A stretch of DNA of 64,000 bases from Xanthomonas prunicola (lineage in GTDB: Bacteria; Pseudomonadota; Gammaproteobacteria; Xanthomonadales; Xanthomonadaceae), in NCBI RefSeq assembly GCF_002846205.1, contig NZ_PHKV01000007.1:1-64000 (forward strand), given 5' to 3'. Under the pieces are notes generated by a model. The model saw nothing but the letters and a program-made list of their open reading frames with translations, was not told the origin of the DNA and did not search any database. How positions within the stretch are numbered: the stretch's first letter is position 1; every line of letters begins with the position of its first letter. Position numbers and translations under genes: made by a program. Below, one piece after another: positions 36,961 to 45,769 of this stretch.

Positions 36961-37617
36961 ATGCATTACCAGCCGCTGGATGTGTCCAGCCTGCACCTCG
37001 TCACTCCCGTTCTGCTCAAGCAAGGCACCCGGCTGCTCGAGCCCGACGTCTACCGCACCCACATGGATGGGCAGCTGGCGGTGGTCAAGGACTACGGCCG
37101 CTATCGCCGCACGCTGTTGGCGCCCATCGCGCGGTTGATGGTGCGCCACGAGGCCAGGATGCTGCGGCAGCTGCAGGGCTGGCGGCATGCACCGGCCTTG
37201 CTCGGCACGCTAGGCGGCCTGGCGTTGGGCATGGAATGCATTCCCGGCGACACGCTCAGCACCAGCACCGTCGTGGGCCAGGACGTCTTCCAGCAATTGC
37301 AGCAGGCGCTGCGCCGGTTGCATGCGCTCGGCATCACCCATAACGATCTGCATGGCACCAATGTGGTGGTCAGTGCGGGCGTGCCGGTCCTGATCGATTT
37401 CACCTCCGCGTGGCGATTCCCGCGCTGGCTGCAGCGCGGTAGGCTGGCACGTCAGCTGCAACGGAGCGACGTGGCCAACTTTCACAAAATGCGCCAGCGC
37501 CTTGCCGGCATCGCGCCGACTGCCGACGAATCCGCACGCAGTGCCGAACCGCGCTGGGTACATGCGATTCGCAGCGGCTGGAAGCGGCTGTATCGGCGCT
37601 TGAAAAGTATTGTGTGA
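36961..37617 (+). CDS. Small protein-kinase-fold protein (RIO/LPS-kinase-like)
   Basis: A 218-residue protein with the catalytic core of the eukaryotic-like kinase fold in reduced form. The catalytic loop GITHNDLHGTNVVV at about 123-136 gives the HxDxxxxN pattern, and LIDFTSAW at about 143 is the DFG-equivalent metal site. An N-lobe Lys candidate is in LAVVKDYGRYRR at about 40, with Glu in MVRHEARMLR. Such proteins in proteobacteria act as LPS core kinases or RIO-type kinases. The substrate here is unknown. The C terminus is strongly basic. It is convergent with the GH84 gene. Confidence 0.82.
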   Translation: MHYQPLDVSSLHLVTPVLLKQGTRLLEPDVYRTHMDGQLAVVKDYGRYRRTLLAPIARLMVRHEARMLRQLQGWRHAPALLGTLGGLALGMECIPGDTLSTSTVVGQDVFQQLQQALRRLHALGITHNDLHGTNVVVSAGVPVLIDFTSAWRFPRWLQRGRLARQLQRSDVANFHKMRQRLAGIAPTADESARSAEPRWVHAIRSGWKRLYRRLKSIV

Positions 37618-37759
37618 TCAGCGCTGCTGACGAAAAGCAGCTGAACACATTGCGTCATGCCACCTGCTGCGCTGCAGATGGCAATGGCGCTGCCGTGTTT
37701 GCATGCACAGCTACGCCAATGGTCGCCCAGGCGCGCAGCTGTGTCTGCGTACTACCCCA

Positions 37760-39745
37760 TCACTTTGCTGCTGCCGGATCGGCGACTGCCGGCTCGCGAT
37801 AGGCGATCAAGCGCGGCGCCTGCGCGATGAAGCGGTCGAGCACGCCGTCGGCGATCTTGACCGGGCCACCAAAGCGGGTCGCGCCGGGAATCGACGGAAC
37901 CGCAGCAGAGACCGCGGCGCGTGCAGCCGCCTCGGCGAACAATGCGGGCGCTTCGGTGTCGCCGCGATTTGCCGCATCCAGCCCGGCTGCCGTCTTCTGC
38001 AACGCGCCGCCCCAGCCTTCCATCGCGATCAGCCAGGGGCGCGATTGCTCGGCAAAGCCCTGGTCAGCCACGCCCTCGCGAATGATCTGCGGCGCCGCAG
38101 CCATCTCGTCGGCAGTGCGCGCCAATTCGGCAATCGCCTGCGTGCGCGCTGCAGCATCGCCGAGTGCGATCGCTTCGCGCACATGATCGAGCACGGCCTT
38201 CAAACGTGGCGCCTGTTCCTGCCACGGCTGGCTACCGAAGGTGGGCGCCAAGTGCTGGGTATCGAAGAAGGTCAGCAATGCCGCGGTGACTCGCGCATCG
38301 CCGCCGGCCAGATCACGCGCTGCCGCATGCCAGGTGCGTTGCGCGTCGTAGTCGTTGTCGTTCCAGGCGAACGCGGTCAGTCCCATCACTGCAACGCGGC
38401 TGGGAACTTCCTGGTTCATCGGGTTGGACACGATGCCGGACAGCTCGGCCGACAGGCCGGCCTCGCGCCGCGCATACGGCGCCATCAGCAAGCGCCCGGC
38501 AGAGGTTTCGAAATCATTGACCGGGTAGTTGTCCCACAGCAGCGTCTTGCGGCCGAATGCCTTGGTGGCAGCACGCGCGTCGGGGATGGAAATGGCCGGC
38601 GGCACCACGTCGGTACCGGTCCACTGCACCACGATCTTCGGGTCCAGGTGCTTGCGCAGCGCTTCCTTGTACGGGCTCTCTTTGGCGTCGTAATACTCGG
38701 TCGGCACCATGATCAATTCCGACCTAGCGTCGTGGCGGGCGACCAGATCGGCCTGCACCAGATTGAGCAGATGCGACTGCGCGATGCCCGCCGCCTGCGC
38801 GCCGGACTCACCGAAGGTGGTCTTGTCGCGCTCGCAATTCCACTTGGTGTATTCGATGTCGTCCAACGCCACATAGAAGCTGCGCACGCCCAACGCGCGG
38901 AATGCATCGAACTTGCGCAGCAGCGCCTTTGCATCGGCCGGATCGGAGAAGCAAACCGTGGGGCCGGGCGAAATCGCGTAGACGAAATCGACATGATTGC
39001 GCTTGGCGGTGGCGGCCAATTTGCCCAGCGCCTGCAACGTCGCTTTCGGGTACGGATCGCGCCAGCGATCGCGCGCGTAGGGGTCGTCCTTCGGGCTATA
39101 GATGAAAGTGTTGGCCTTGGTGCGGGCGAGGAAATCGATGTGCTTGCTGCGGTCGCTCATCGACCACGGGGCGCCATAGAAGCCTTCGATCGTGCCGCGG
39201 ATCGGCATGGCCGGGTAATCCTGGATCGTCAGCGCCGGGATCGCTGGTCGCTCGACCAGCTGACGCAGCGTCTGCGCCGCATGGAACAGGCCATCACCGT
39301 CGTGGCCGGCCAGCGTGATCAGGCTACCGCGGTCCAGCGCAACGCTAGCCAGCGTATAGCCCTCCTTGTGGGTGTCCTGCGTCGCCTTGCTACGCGTCAA
39401 TGCATCGCGCACCACTGCCGCATCGCCGGTGCCGAGCACGACGTGCGGGCGGTCCAGCGTGGCAGGCAAGCGCGTAGCGGTCGCAATCTTGGTGACACCG
39501 GCGCTGCCGAGAATGCTGCGCACCAGCGCGACGGTGGCCTTGTCCGCGCCAGGTGCGACCACCAGCACCACTGAACGGCCCAAGGTGACCGTCGCGCCGT
39601 CTAGGGTGATCGATACCGGCGTCGGATAGATCGCTGGCTGGGTGACCGGTTCGGTCGCCACCTGCGCCAATGCCGGTGCAGCCATGCCCAGCGCCACCAC
39701 TACCGAAAACAGGCGCACGCCCGGCTTGCTGTTGCGTCGCTTCAT
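37760..39745 (-). CDS. Exported GH84-family beta-N-acetylglucosaminidase
   Basis: A 661-residue secreted glycosidase. It has a signal peptide (MKRRNSKPGVRLFSVVVALG ... ALAQ), a GH20b-like N-terminal domain to about residue 145, and a catalytic TIM barrel opening with IRGTIEGFYGAPWSMSDR at about 165-182. The adjacent acidic pair in FYVALDDIEYTKW (about 293-296) is the GH84 catalytic Asp-Asp used in substrate-assisted cleavage of terminal beta-GlcNAc. A helical C-terminal region follows. Likely substrates are GlcNAc-bearing glycans or glycoproteins in the periplasm. ATG 39745 has GGAGTT at good spacing. Codons at 39778 and 39838 are less likely. Two copies of a repeated motif lie upstream. Confidence 0.9.
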   Translation of the reverse strand: MKRRNSKPGVRLFSVVVALGMAAPALAQVATEPVTQPAIYPTPVSITLDGATVTLGRSVVLVVAPGADKATVALVRSILGSAGVTKIATATRLPATLDRPHVVLGTGDAAVVRDALTRSKATQDTHKEGYTLASVALDRGSLITLAGHDGDGLFHAAQTLRQLVERPAIPALTIQDYPAMPIRGTIEGFYGAPWSMSDRSKHIDFLARTKANTFIYSPKDDPYARDRWRDPYPKATLQALGKLAATAKRNHVDFVYAISPGPTVCFSDPADAKALLRKFDAFRALGVRSFYVALDDIEYTKWNCERDKTTFGESGAQAAGIAQSHLLNLVQADLVARHDARSELIMVPTEYYDAKESPYKEALRKHLDPKIVVQWTGTDVVPPAISIPDARAATKAFGRKTLLWDNYPVNDFETSAGRLLMAPYARREAGLSAELSGIVSNPMNQEVPSRVAVMGLTAFAWNDNDYDAQRTWHAAARDLAGGDARVTAALLTFFDTQHLAPTFGSQPWQEQAPRLKAVLDHVREAIALGDAAARTQAIAELARTADEMAAAPQIIREGVADQGFAEQSRPWLIAMEGWGGALQKTAAGLDAANRGDTEAPALFAEAAARAAVSAAVPSIPGATRFGGPVKIADGVLDRFIAQAPRLIAYREPAVADPAAAK

Positions 39746-39754
39746 GTCGAACTC

Positions 39755-39774
39755 CGGTATTGGAATGGTATTAC
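39755..39774. promoter_or_regulatory. Operator-like motif, copy A
   Basis: CGGTATTGGAATGGTATTAC lies 10-29 nt upstream of the GH84 ATG, overlapping the leader. It contains two GGTATT units 11 bp apart, one helical turn. Confidence 0.5.
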
Positions 39775-39910
39775 GCATTAGAGTAGGCAAGTCGCGGGGC
39801 GGCGACAAGCGCGGCCGGGATTGCCAACCGGCCAGCACTCAAGAGTGCCGTATCATCACTTCAGCCTGCCTCTCCATGGCAATCCACGGACGCTCGGCTG
39901 CGATACTCGG

Positions 39911-39930
39911 CGGTATTGAAATGGTATGAA
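39911..39930. promoter_or_regulatory. Operator-like motif, copy B
   Basis: CGGTATTGAAATGGTATGAA matches copy A at 17 of 20 positions in the same orientation, 156 bp further upstream of the GH84 gene. Confidence 0.5.
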
Positions 39931-40245
39931 ATGCGGACGGCAACTGTGGTGCCTGACTGCGGCGGCTTGGCCCGTCCGCACCCAACCGTGCATCAGCGTC
40001 AGTGATGCGCTGCGCAGCCAACGCAGTCAGCGCGCGCGGCGCGCGGACGCAAGGCCTGAGCGGCCCGAGATCCCTGCGATCGGTGCAATGCCTGCAATAC
40101 GCCTGATCCAGCGCCGCCAGTGGCATTACTGCCTCAGCAATACGCGGCCTCGGAAGCGCAGTTGCGCGGGCAGAGGGGGTAAAACCCCTCATCACCTGCA
40201 GCGCGCACCTCGCCCCTGGCACGCAGCGACCTCAACGTCGCGACC

Positions 40246-40641
<396 letters not shown>

Positions 40642-40774
40642 TCATCCAACCGCGCACTGCCGTCACCGCAGACGACAGCCGAATGGGACTATTCTTACCG
40701 CCTGCCGACTGCCTTGCCGATGTCCCGCGTGTCCCGGCCTGCACTAGGCTTCCTACGGACCTGCGGAGAACACC

Positions 40775-41053
40775 ATGATCGATTTCAATCAGCTCGACGA
40801 CCTCGCACGCCGCCTCAGCGACCTAGTGCCGCCGGGCCTGCGCCAATCGCGCGAAGAACTGCAGAGCACTTTCAAGGGCGCGCTGCAGGCCGGGCTGGGC
40901 AAGCTGGACCTGGTCACCCGCGAAGAATTCGACGTGCAGCGCGCGGTGCTGTTGCGTACCCGCGAAAAACTCGACGCGCTGGAGCAGACCGTCGCCGCAC
41001 TGGAGGCGCGCGCGCCCGGCACGCCGCCCGCTGCGCCGCCCACCACCCCCTGA
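40775..41053 (+). CDS. ubiK: Ubiquinone biosynthesis accessory factor UbiK (YqiC/BMFP family)
   Basis: A 92-residue helical protein that assists aerobic ubiquinone assembly with UbiJ. It begins MIDFNQLDDLARRLSDLVPP, an amphipathic helix, and continues with the conserved LVTREEFDVQRAVLLRTREK, then LDALEQTVAALEAR, a trimeric coiled coil. The Pro/Ala tail is variable. Length fits the family (about 80-100). It is followed 15 bp later by comM, the usual gammaproteobacterial order. Confidence 0.93.
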   Translation: MIDFNQLDDLARRLSDLVPPGLRQSREELQSTFKGALQAGLGKLDLVTREEFDVQRAVLLRTREKLDALEQTVAALEARAPGTPPAAPPTTP

Positions 41054-41068
41054 GTTAGGCCACCCACC

Positions 41069-42589
41069 ATGAGTCTGGCGCTGGTGCATAGCCGTGCCCG
41101 CGTGGGGGTGCATGCGCCTGAGGTTCGGGTGGAAGTGCATCTGTCCGGCGGTCTTCCCTCTACCCAGATCGTGGGCCTGCCCGAAGCGGCAGTGCGCGAA
41201 TCACGCGAGCGCGTACGTGCTGCCCTACTGTGCGCACAGTTCGAATTTCCCGCCCGGCGCATCACCATCAATCTGGCGCCGGCCGATTTACCGAAAGAAG
41301 GCGGCCGGTTCGATTTACCGATCGCACTCGGCATCCTGGCTGCCAGCGGGCAGATCGACCGCCAGGCTCTGGCCGATTACGAATTCCTCGGCGAGCTTGC
41401 GCTCACCGGCGAGCTGCGCGGCGTCGATGGCGTGCTGCCCGCGGCGCTGGCGGCCGCGCAAGCAGGGCGACGGCTGATCGTGCCGCTGGCCAACGGCGCC
41501 GAAGCCGCAATTGCCGGGCACGTCGAAGCCTTCACCGCGCGCACGCTGCTCGACGTCTGCGCCACGCTCAACGGCAGCCAGAAAGCGCCTGCCGCCGAGT
41601 TGGCGGTGCAGGCGCTCGGCGCCCGCGCCCTGCCCGACATGGCCGATGTGCGCGGGCAACCGCACGCCCGCCGCGCGCTGGAGATCGCCGCTGCCGGTGG
41701 GCATCATCTCCTTCTGGTCGGCAGCCCAGGCTGCGGCAAGACCTTGCTGGCCTCGCGCTTGCCAGGCCTATTGCCCGAAGCCAGCGAAGCCGAAGCACTG
41801 GAAACTGCGGCCATTACGTCCATCAGCGGCCGCGGGCTGGATCTGGCCCGCTGGCGGCAGCGGCCATATCGGGCTCCGCACCACACTGCCAGTGCAGTCG
41901 CGCTGGTGGGCGGTGGCGCGCATCCGCGCCCCGGCGAGATTTCGCTGGCGCACAACGGCGTCTTGTTCTTGGACGAATTGCCCGAGTGGCAACGACAAAC
42001 CCTGGAAGTGCTGCGCGAGCCCCTGGAGTCGGGTCTGGTCACGATCTCACGCGCGGCGCGCAGCGTGGATTTCCCGGCACGCTTCCAACTGGTCGCAGCC
42101 ATGAACCCGTGCCCGTGCGGCTGGGCGGGCGATGGCAGCGGGCGCTGCCGCTGCAGCAGCGACAGCATCCGCCGCTACCGCAGCCGCATCTCCGGCCCGT
42201 TGCTGGACCGCATCGATCTGCATGTCGAAGTGCCACGCCTACCGCCGCAGGCGCTGCGCAGCGGCAACCTTGGCGAGGACAGCGCCAGCGTGCGTGGCCG
42301 CGTGGTCGCCGCACGGCAGCGCCAGCTTGCGCGCGGAGCGCTGCCCAATGCGCAACTGGATCAGCCCGACACCGACCGGCATTGCCGTCTGCAACACGAC
42401 GATCAAGTGCTGCTTGAGCGCGCCATCGAACACCTGCAGCTGTCCGCACGCTCGATGCATCGCATCCTGCGCGTGGCACGCACCATCGCCGATCTCGACA
42501 ACAGCGCGGACATCGCCACGCGCCATCTGACCGAAGCGATCGGCTATCGCAAACTGGATCGCGCACTGAGTGCGGCCAGCGCGGCATAG
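41069..42589 (+). CDS. comM: ComM/YifB-family AAA+ ATPase (Mg-chelatase-like)
   Basis: A hexameric AAA+ protein that drives branch migration during integration of DNA taken up in natural transformation. The 506-residue length is normal. The N-terminal Lon-like S5 domain has LVHSRARVGVHAPEVRVEVH and PTQIVGLPEAAVRESRERV variants. Walker A is GSPGCGKTLLASRL at about 213-226, Walker B is NGVLFLDELPEW at about 294, and the C-terminal lid contains HDDQVLLERAIEHLQLSARS. The finger FQLVAAMNPCPCGW carries Cys residues typical of YifB. It is probably co-transcribed with ubiK. Confidence 0.95.
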   Translation: MSLALVHSRARVGVHAPEVRVEVHLSGGLPSTQIVGLPEAAVRESRERVRAALLCAQFEFPARRITINLAPADLPKEGGRFDLPIALGILAASGQIDRQALADYEFLGELALTGELRGVDGVLPAALAAAQAGRRLIVPLANGAEAAIAGHVEAFTARTLLDVCATLNGSQKAPAAELAVQALGARALPDMADVRGQPHARRALEIAAAGGHHLLLVGSPGCGKTLLASRLPGLLPEASEAEALETAAITSISGRGLDLARWRQRPYRAPHHTASAVALVGGGAHPRPGEISLAHNGVLFLDELPEWQRQTLEVLREPLESGLVTISRAARSVDFPARFQLVAAMNPCPCGWAGDGSGRCRCSSDSIRRYRSRISGPLLDRIDLHVEVPRLPPQALRSGNLGEDSASVRGRVVAARQRQLARGALPNAQLDQPDTDRHCRLQHDDQVLLERAIEHLQLSARSMHRILRVARTIADLDNSADIATRHLTEAIGYRKLDRALSAASAA

Positions 42590-42914
42590 CGTGTTCGGCA
42601 TGGCACTTTGAGGCGCGTCATTCGCAAGCAATGCGCGCACTTGCCGGCCAGGCACTGCGAAGCGTCCATATTGTTAGGAAGCTACGTATATGTGGGGGCG
42701 CTATGATTTGCCGCCGCGATGGTCATCGCGTGCCAATGGATCAGCGGCGCGGACTTGGGCAGCAATGGCCACATTGTGCCAAACGCCAGTGCGCACAGCA
42801 TCGATGTCCTCGCACACACCGCCGCTCCCGGCACGGCCGCATGCCTGACATCCCAACGTGTATTTCATGGCGATGCACGTACAACAGGCGCCACTCCATC
42901 GTGCAGAGGCCTGT
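42590..42914. other. Intergenic stretch, no gene seen
   Basis: 325 bp between comM and the lipocalin gene. I find no gene, strong hairpin or clear promoter. Confidence 0.5.
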
Positions 42915-43424
42915 ATGAGCCACCACCCCGAACTCGCCACTGTCCCCTCGCTGGATCTGAATCGCTATCTGGGCACGTGGTACGAAATCGCCCGCCTGCC
43001 GATCCGCTTCGAGGATGCGGACTGCACCGATGTATCGGCGCACTACACTCTGGAAGACGACGGCAATGTGCGTGTGCAAAATCGCTGCCTCACTGCAGAA
43101 GGCGAGCTGGAAGAAGCGATCGGCCAGGCACACGCGATCGACGACACGCACAGCCGGCTGGAGGTGACCTTCTTGCCAGAGGGCCTGCGCTGGATCCCCT
43201 TCACCAAGGGCGATTACTGGGTGATGCGCATCGACGCCGCTTACACCGCTGCACTGGTCGGCAGCCCCGATCGAAAGTACCTGTGGCTGCTGGCACGGTT
43301 GCCGCAGCTGGACGAAAACATTGCGCAGGCCTATCTGGCGCACGCACGCGAACAAGGCTTCGACCTGGCACCGCTAATCCACACACCGCACACTGGGCGA
43401 CTGACCGAGCAACCGCTTCCGTAA
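42915..43424 (+). CDS. Lipocalin-family protein without signal peptide
   Basis: A 169-residue lipocalin. The family's first conserved region is present as LNRYLGTWYEIARLPIRFED at about 16-35 (G-x-W motif), with NRCL at about 60, WIPFTKGDYWVMRID at about 95 and the third region YLWLLARLPQLDENIAQAYL. Bacterial Blc proteins are usually lipoproteins. From the ATG at 42915, which has AGAGG upstream, there is no signal peptide or lipobox, so this one looks cytoplasmic. An upstream in-frame start at 42858 does not add a good signal sequence. Ligand unknown, probably a lipid. Confidence 0.9.
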   Translation: MSHHPELATVPSLDLNRYLGTWYEIARLPIRFEDADCTDVSAHYTLEDDGNVRVQNRCLTAEGELEEAIGQAHAIDDTHSRLEVTFLPEGLRWIPFTKGDYWVMRIDAAYTAALVGSPDRKYLWLLARLPQLDENIAQAYLAHAREQGFDLAPLIHTPHTGRLTEQPLP

Positions 43425-43436
43425 CCCGGGAGCCGT

Positions 43437-43466
43437 CCTCGGGACTCGGGACTCGGGACCGAGAGT
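43437..43466 (+). repeat. CGGGACT tandem intergenic repeat
   Basis: Three to four CGGGACT/CGGGACC units follow the lipocalin stop. The unit resembles the other G-rich intergenic repeats in this window. Confidence 0.65.
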
Positions 43467-43585
43467 CTCGACCTGCACATCCCGTATGCATCGGTCCACA
43501 GGCATGATCGCCATGCATGCTGCAGGCGATCACGCGCAGGGCACGCCGTAGGTCGACCAGCGTGCCGCTAGCACGTCGCCTGCGG

Positions 43586-43762
43586 TCAGCCGTTGAGCGT
43601 GCCCAGATCCTTGGCGGCCGCCTGGGCGCCTTCCAGGCTGTCGAAGGCCACGCCGGTATCGCCGACCACGTACTTGGTCAGTTCCCCGTCGCGGGTGGTT
43701 TCCTGCATCTTGAAAATCGGCACTGCATCGGTGCCGCCGACGCGTTCTTTCTGCGTTGTCAT
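43586..43762 (-). CDS. Small cytoplasmic protein, 58 residues, unknown function
   Basis: Read directly from the minus strand: ATG at 43762, stop TGA at 43588-43586. The product begins MTTQKERVGGTDAVPIFKMQ and ends AQAAAKDLGTLNG. A strong ribosome site (GGAGGA, 7 nt before ATG) and normal codon usage support it. The sequence looks like a compact mixed alpha/beta fold with a C-terminal helix (SLEGAQAAAKDL). I do not recognise a family with a known role. It stands alone between the lipocalin and EAL genes. Confidence 0.8.
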   Translation of the reverse strand: MTTQKERVGGTDAVPIFKMQETTRDGELTKYVVGDTGVAFDSLEGAQAAAKDLGTLNG

Positions 43763-44142
43763 GGGTGATTCCTCCAGTGAAAGCGCCTTGCATGGGACCG
43801 GATTGTCCCGCCGCTCCCGTCCGGGAGCGCAGACGATCCGACCCTAACGCGGCATCGGGTGGAGGCGCGTGAATCCGCAGGCGACCCCGACTGCAATGAT
43901 GCGGCGCAAGGCAATTGACAAAAATCACAGCGGGTTCGCTCCACAAACGCGCGCAACGCACGCGTGTGTCGTACATTCGCGACGTGCAGCCTCATCAGTC
44001 AATGCCGTGCGTCACCAATCGCTGCGTGCGACGCGTTCGCACGCACGGCGAGCCTGCGCTGGCCGTTGGCTACCGCACGCATTGCTCGCAGCGCCTCGGA
44101 GGCCGTGCGTGAACCGGCCGCACCGTCGATGCGGGTGGTGAG
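43763..44142. other. Intergenic stretch upstream of the EAL gene
   Basis: 380 bp without a gene. A small inverted repeat (CGCTCCCG then CGGGAGCG near 43811-43830) is present. Promoters for the divergent 58-residue protein and EAL genes must lie here but are not obvious. Confidence 0.5.
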
Positions 44143-45705
44143 GTGAAACGCCAACGCATCATCAGTGTGACCGTGCTGCTGGTGTTGCTCTGCGCAACGC
44201 TCCCGGTCGGCTTGTCCTACTACTTGGCCTGGCGGCTGGCGTTGACGCGCGAAGAGGGCAGGCTGAGCCAGCTGGCCGCGCTGGCGATCCGCCGCACCGA
44301 AGCCGCCTTCGACGAGGCACATGGCGCACTGCTGAACATGGCCGCCTCGCGGCTGCCGCCATGCTCGCCAGCGCATCTGGCGCAGATGCGCGCATTGGTG
44401 CTGACCGGCCATTACATCGTCGAGCTGGGGCGCTTCCAGCAAGGTCGTCTTAGCTGTACCTCATGGGGGCAACTGCGCGACAGCATTCCGCAGTCCACCG
44501 CCGATTTTGTGGTCAAGCGCGGTATCGCAGTGACCACGCGGCTACTGCCGTTGGCCAATCCGCAGCGTCCGCTGATGGCACTGCAACTGGGCGACTACAA
44601 CGTCCTGATCAACCCCGACACGTTGGCCGACATCAATATTCCGCCCGGCCTGCAACTGGCGATCGGCACACCGGACGGGCAGCTTCTCAGCAGTACCGGC
44701 ACCGCCGCCGAACGATTGTTGATCGAGCCAGCCGACGAACGTGCACCGGACGACCGCGTGCTGTCGCAGGTACTGTTCGGACGCGACCGCCGTGGCGACT
44801 GGACGGCGGTGGTCACCGAACCGGTGGCCTACCTGCGCGGTCCGCTGGCGGCGGCACGGTTGCAACTGGTGCCGGTGGGCATCGCGGTGGCGCTGCTGCT
44901 GGTCGGTGCGGTGCTGTGGGTGTCGCGGCGGCGGCTGTCGCCACTGGCGCGGCTGGAAATCGCGGTGCAGCGTGGCGAGTTCATCGTTCACTACCAACCG
45001 ATCATTGCGCTCGACAGCGGGGCCTGCGTCGGCGCCGAAGCGTTGGTGCGCTGGCAGCAACCCGACGGCGTGCTGGTGCCGCCGGATGCCTTCATTCCGC
45101 TGGCCGAAGAAAGCGGTCTGATCCTGCCGATCACCGACCTGGTGGTCGCCGAAGTCATCCGCGAACTCGGCCCCACTCTGGCCGCCGACCCGGCGCTGCA
45201 CGTGGCCATCAATGTCTCGGCCGAAGACATCAAGAGCGGCCGCGTGCAGAGCGTGCTAGAGCATGCGTTGCGTGGCACCGGCATAGACAGCGGCCAGCTG
45301 TGGGTGGAGGCGACCGAACGCAGCCTGATGGACATCGACGCGGCGCGCACCACCATCACCCGTCTGCGTGGCGCCGGGCACACGGTGTCGATCGACGACT
45401 TCGGCACCGGCTATTCGAGCCTGCAGTATCTGCAAGGTCTGCCGCTGGATGCGTTGAAGATTGATAAGTCGTTCGTGGACACCATCGGCACCCACTCGGC
45501 CACCAGCGCAGTGACCGCGCACATCATCGAGATGGCCAAAACGCTGCAGCTACGAACCATCGCCGAAGGCGTCGAGCGGCAAGAGCAGCTCGATTATCTG
45601 CGCGCCCATGGCGTGGATCTGGCGCAAGGCTGGCTGTTCTCGCGCGCGTTGCCGGCCACTGGTTTCATCGCCTATCACGCACAGGCACGCAGTACGGCGC
45701 ATTGA
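44143..45705 (+). CDS. CSS-motif sensor with EAL cyclic-di-GMP phosphodiesterase domain
   Basis: A 520-residue inner-membrane enzyme that hydrolyses c-di-GMP. Two membrane helices (about 8-28 and 243-263) flank a periplasmic domain with a CSS-like redox site (PPCSPAHLAQMRAL and the later LSCTSWGQ). The EAL domain (about 275-510) keeps its catalytic set: GAEALVRW, Asn in AINVSAED, Glu in VEATERS, DDFGTGYSSL, Lys in LKIDKSF, AEGVE and the Gln of AQGW. It should be active and controlled by disulfide state or proteolysis, as known for CSS-EAL proteins. GTG start at 44143. A terminator follows directly. Confidence 0.92.
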   Translation: MKRQRIISVTVLLVLLCATLPVGLSYYLAWRLALTREEGRLSQLAALAIRRTEAAFDEAHGALLNMAASRLPPCSPAHLAQMRALVLTGHYIVELGRFQQGRLSCTSWGQLRDSIPQSTADFVVKRGIAVTTRLLPLANPQRPLMALQLGDYNVLINPDTLADINIPPGLQLAIGTPDGQLLSSTGTAAERLLIEPADERAPDDRVLSQVLFGRDRRGDWTAVVTEPVAYLRGPLAAARLQLVPVGIAVALLLVGAVLWVSRRRLSPLARLEIAVQRGEFIVHYQPIIALDSGACVGAEALVRWQQPDGVLVPPDAFIPLAEESGLILPITDLVVAEVIRELGPTLAADPALHVAINVSAEDIKSGRVQSVLEHALRGTGIDSGQLWVEATERSLMDIDAARTTITRLRGAGHTVSIDDFGTGYSSLQYLQGLPLDALKIDKSFVDTIGTHSATSAVTAHIIEMAKTLQLRTIAEGVERQEQLDYLRAHGVDLAQGWLFSRALPATGFIAYHAQARSTAH

Positions 45706-45719
45706 CCGTAGCAACAAAA

Positions 45720-45740
45720 AAGGCCGCCAATGGCGGCCTT
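45720..45740. terminator. Bidirectional terminator
   Basis: AAGGCCGCC and GGCGGCCTT pair around AAT with an A-run on one side and TTTC on the other. It lies between the convergent EAL and desaturase genes. Confidence 0.8.
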
Positions 45741-45769
45741 TCGATGTCGATCACGCGTTGGACATCCGA

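Larger units (their letters stand above)
39746..40245. other. Intergenic region upstream of the GH84 gene
   Basis: 500 bp between glnB's stop and the GH84 start, both leftward. No gene is seen. It carries two copies of a 20-bp motif, annotated separately. Confidence 0.5.
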
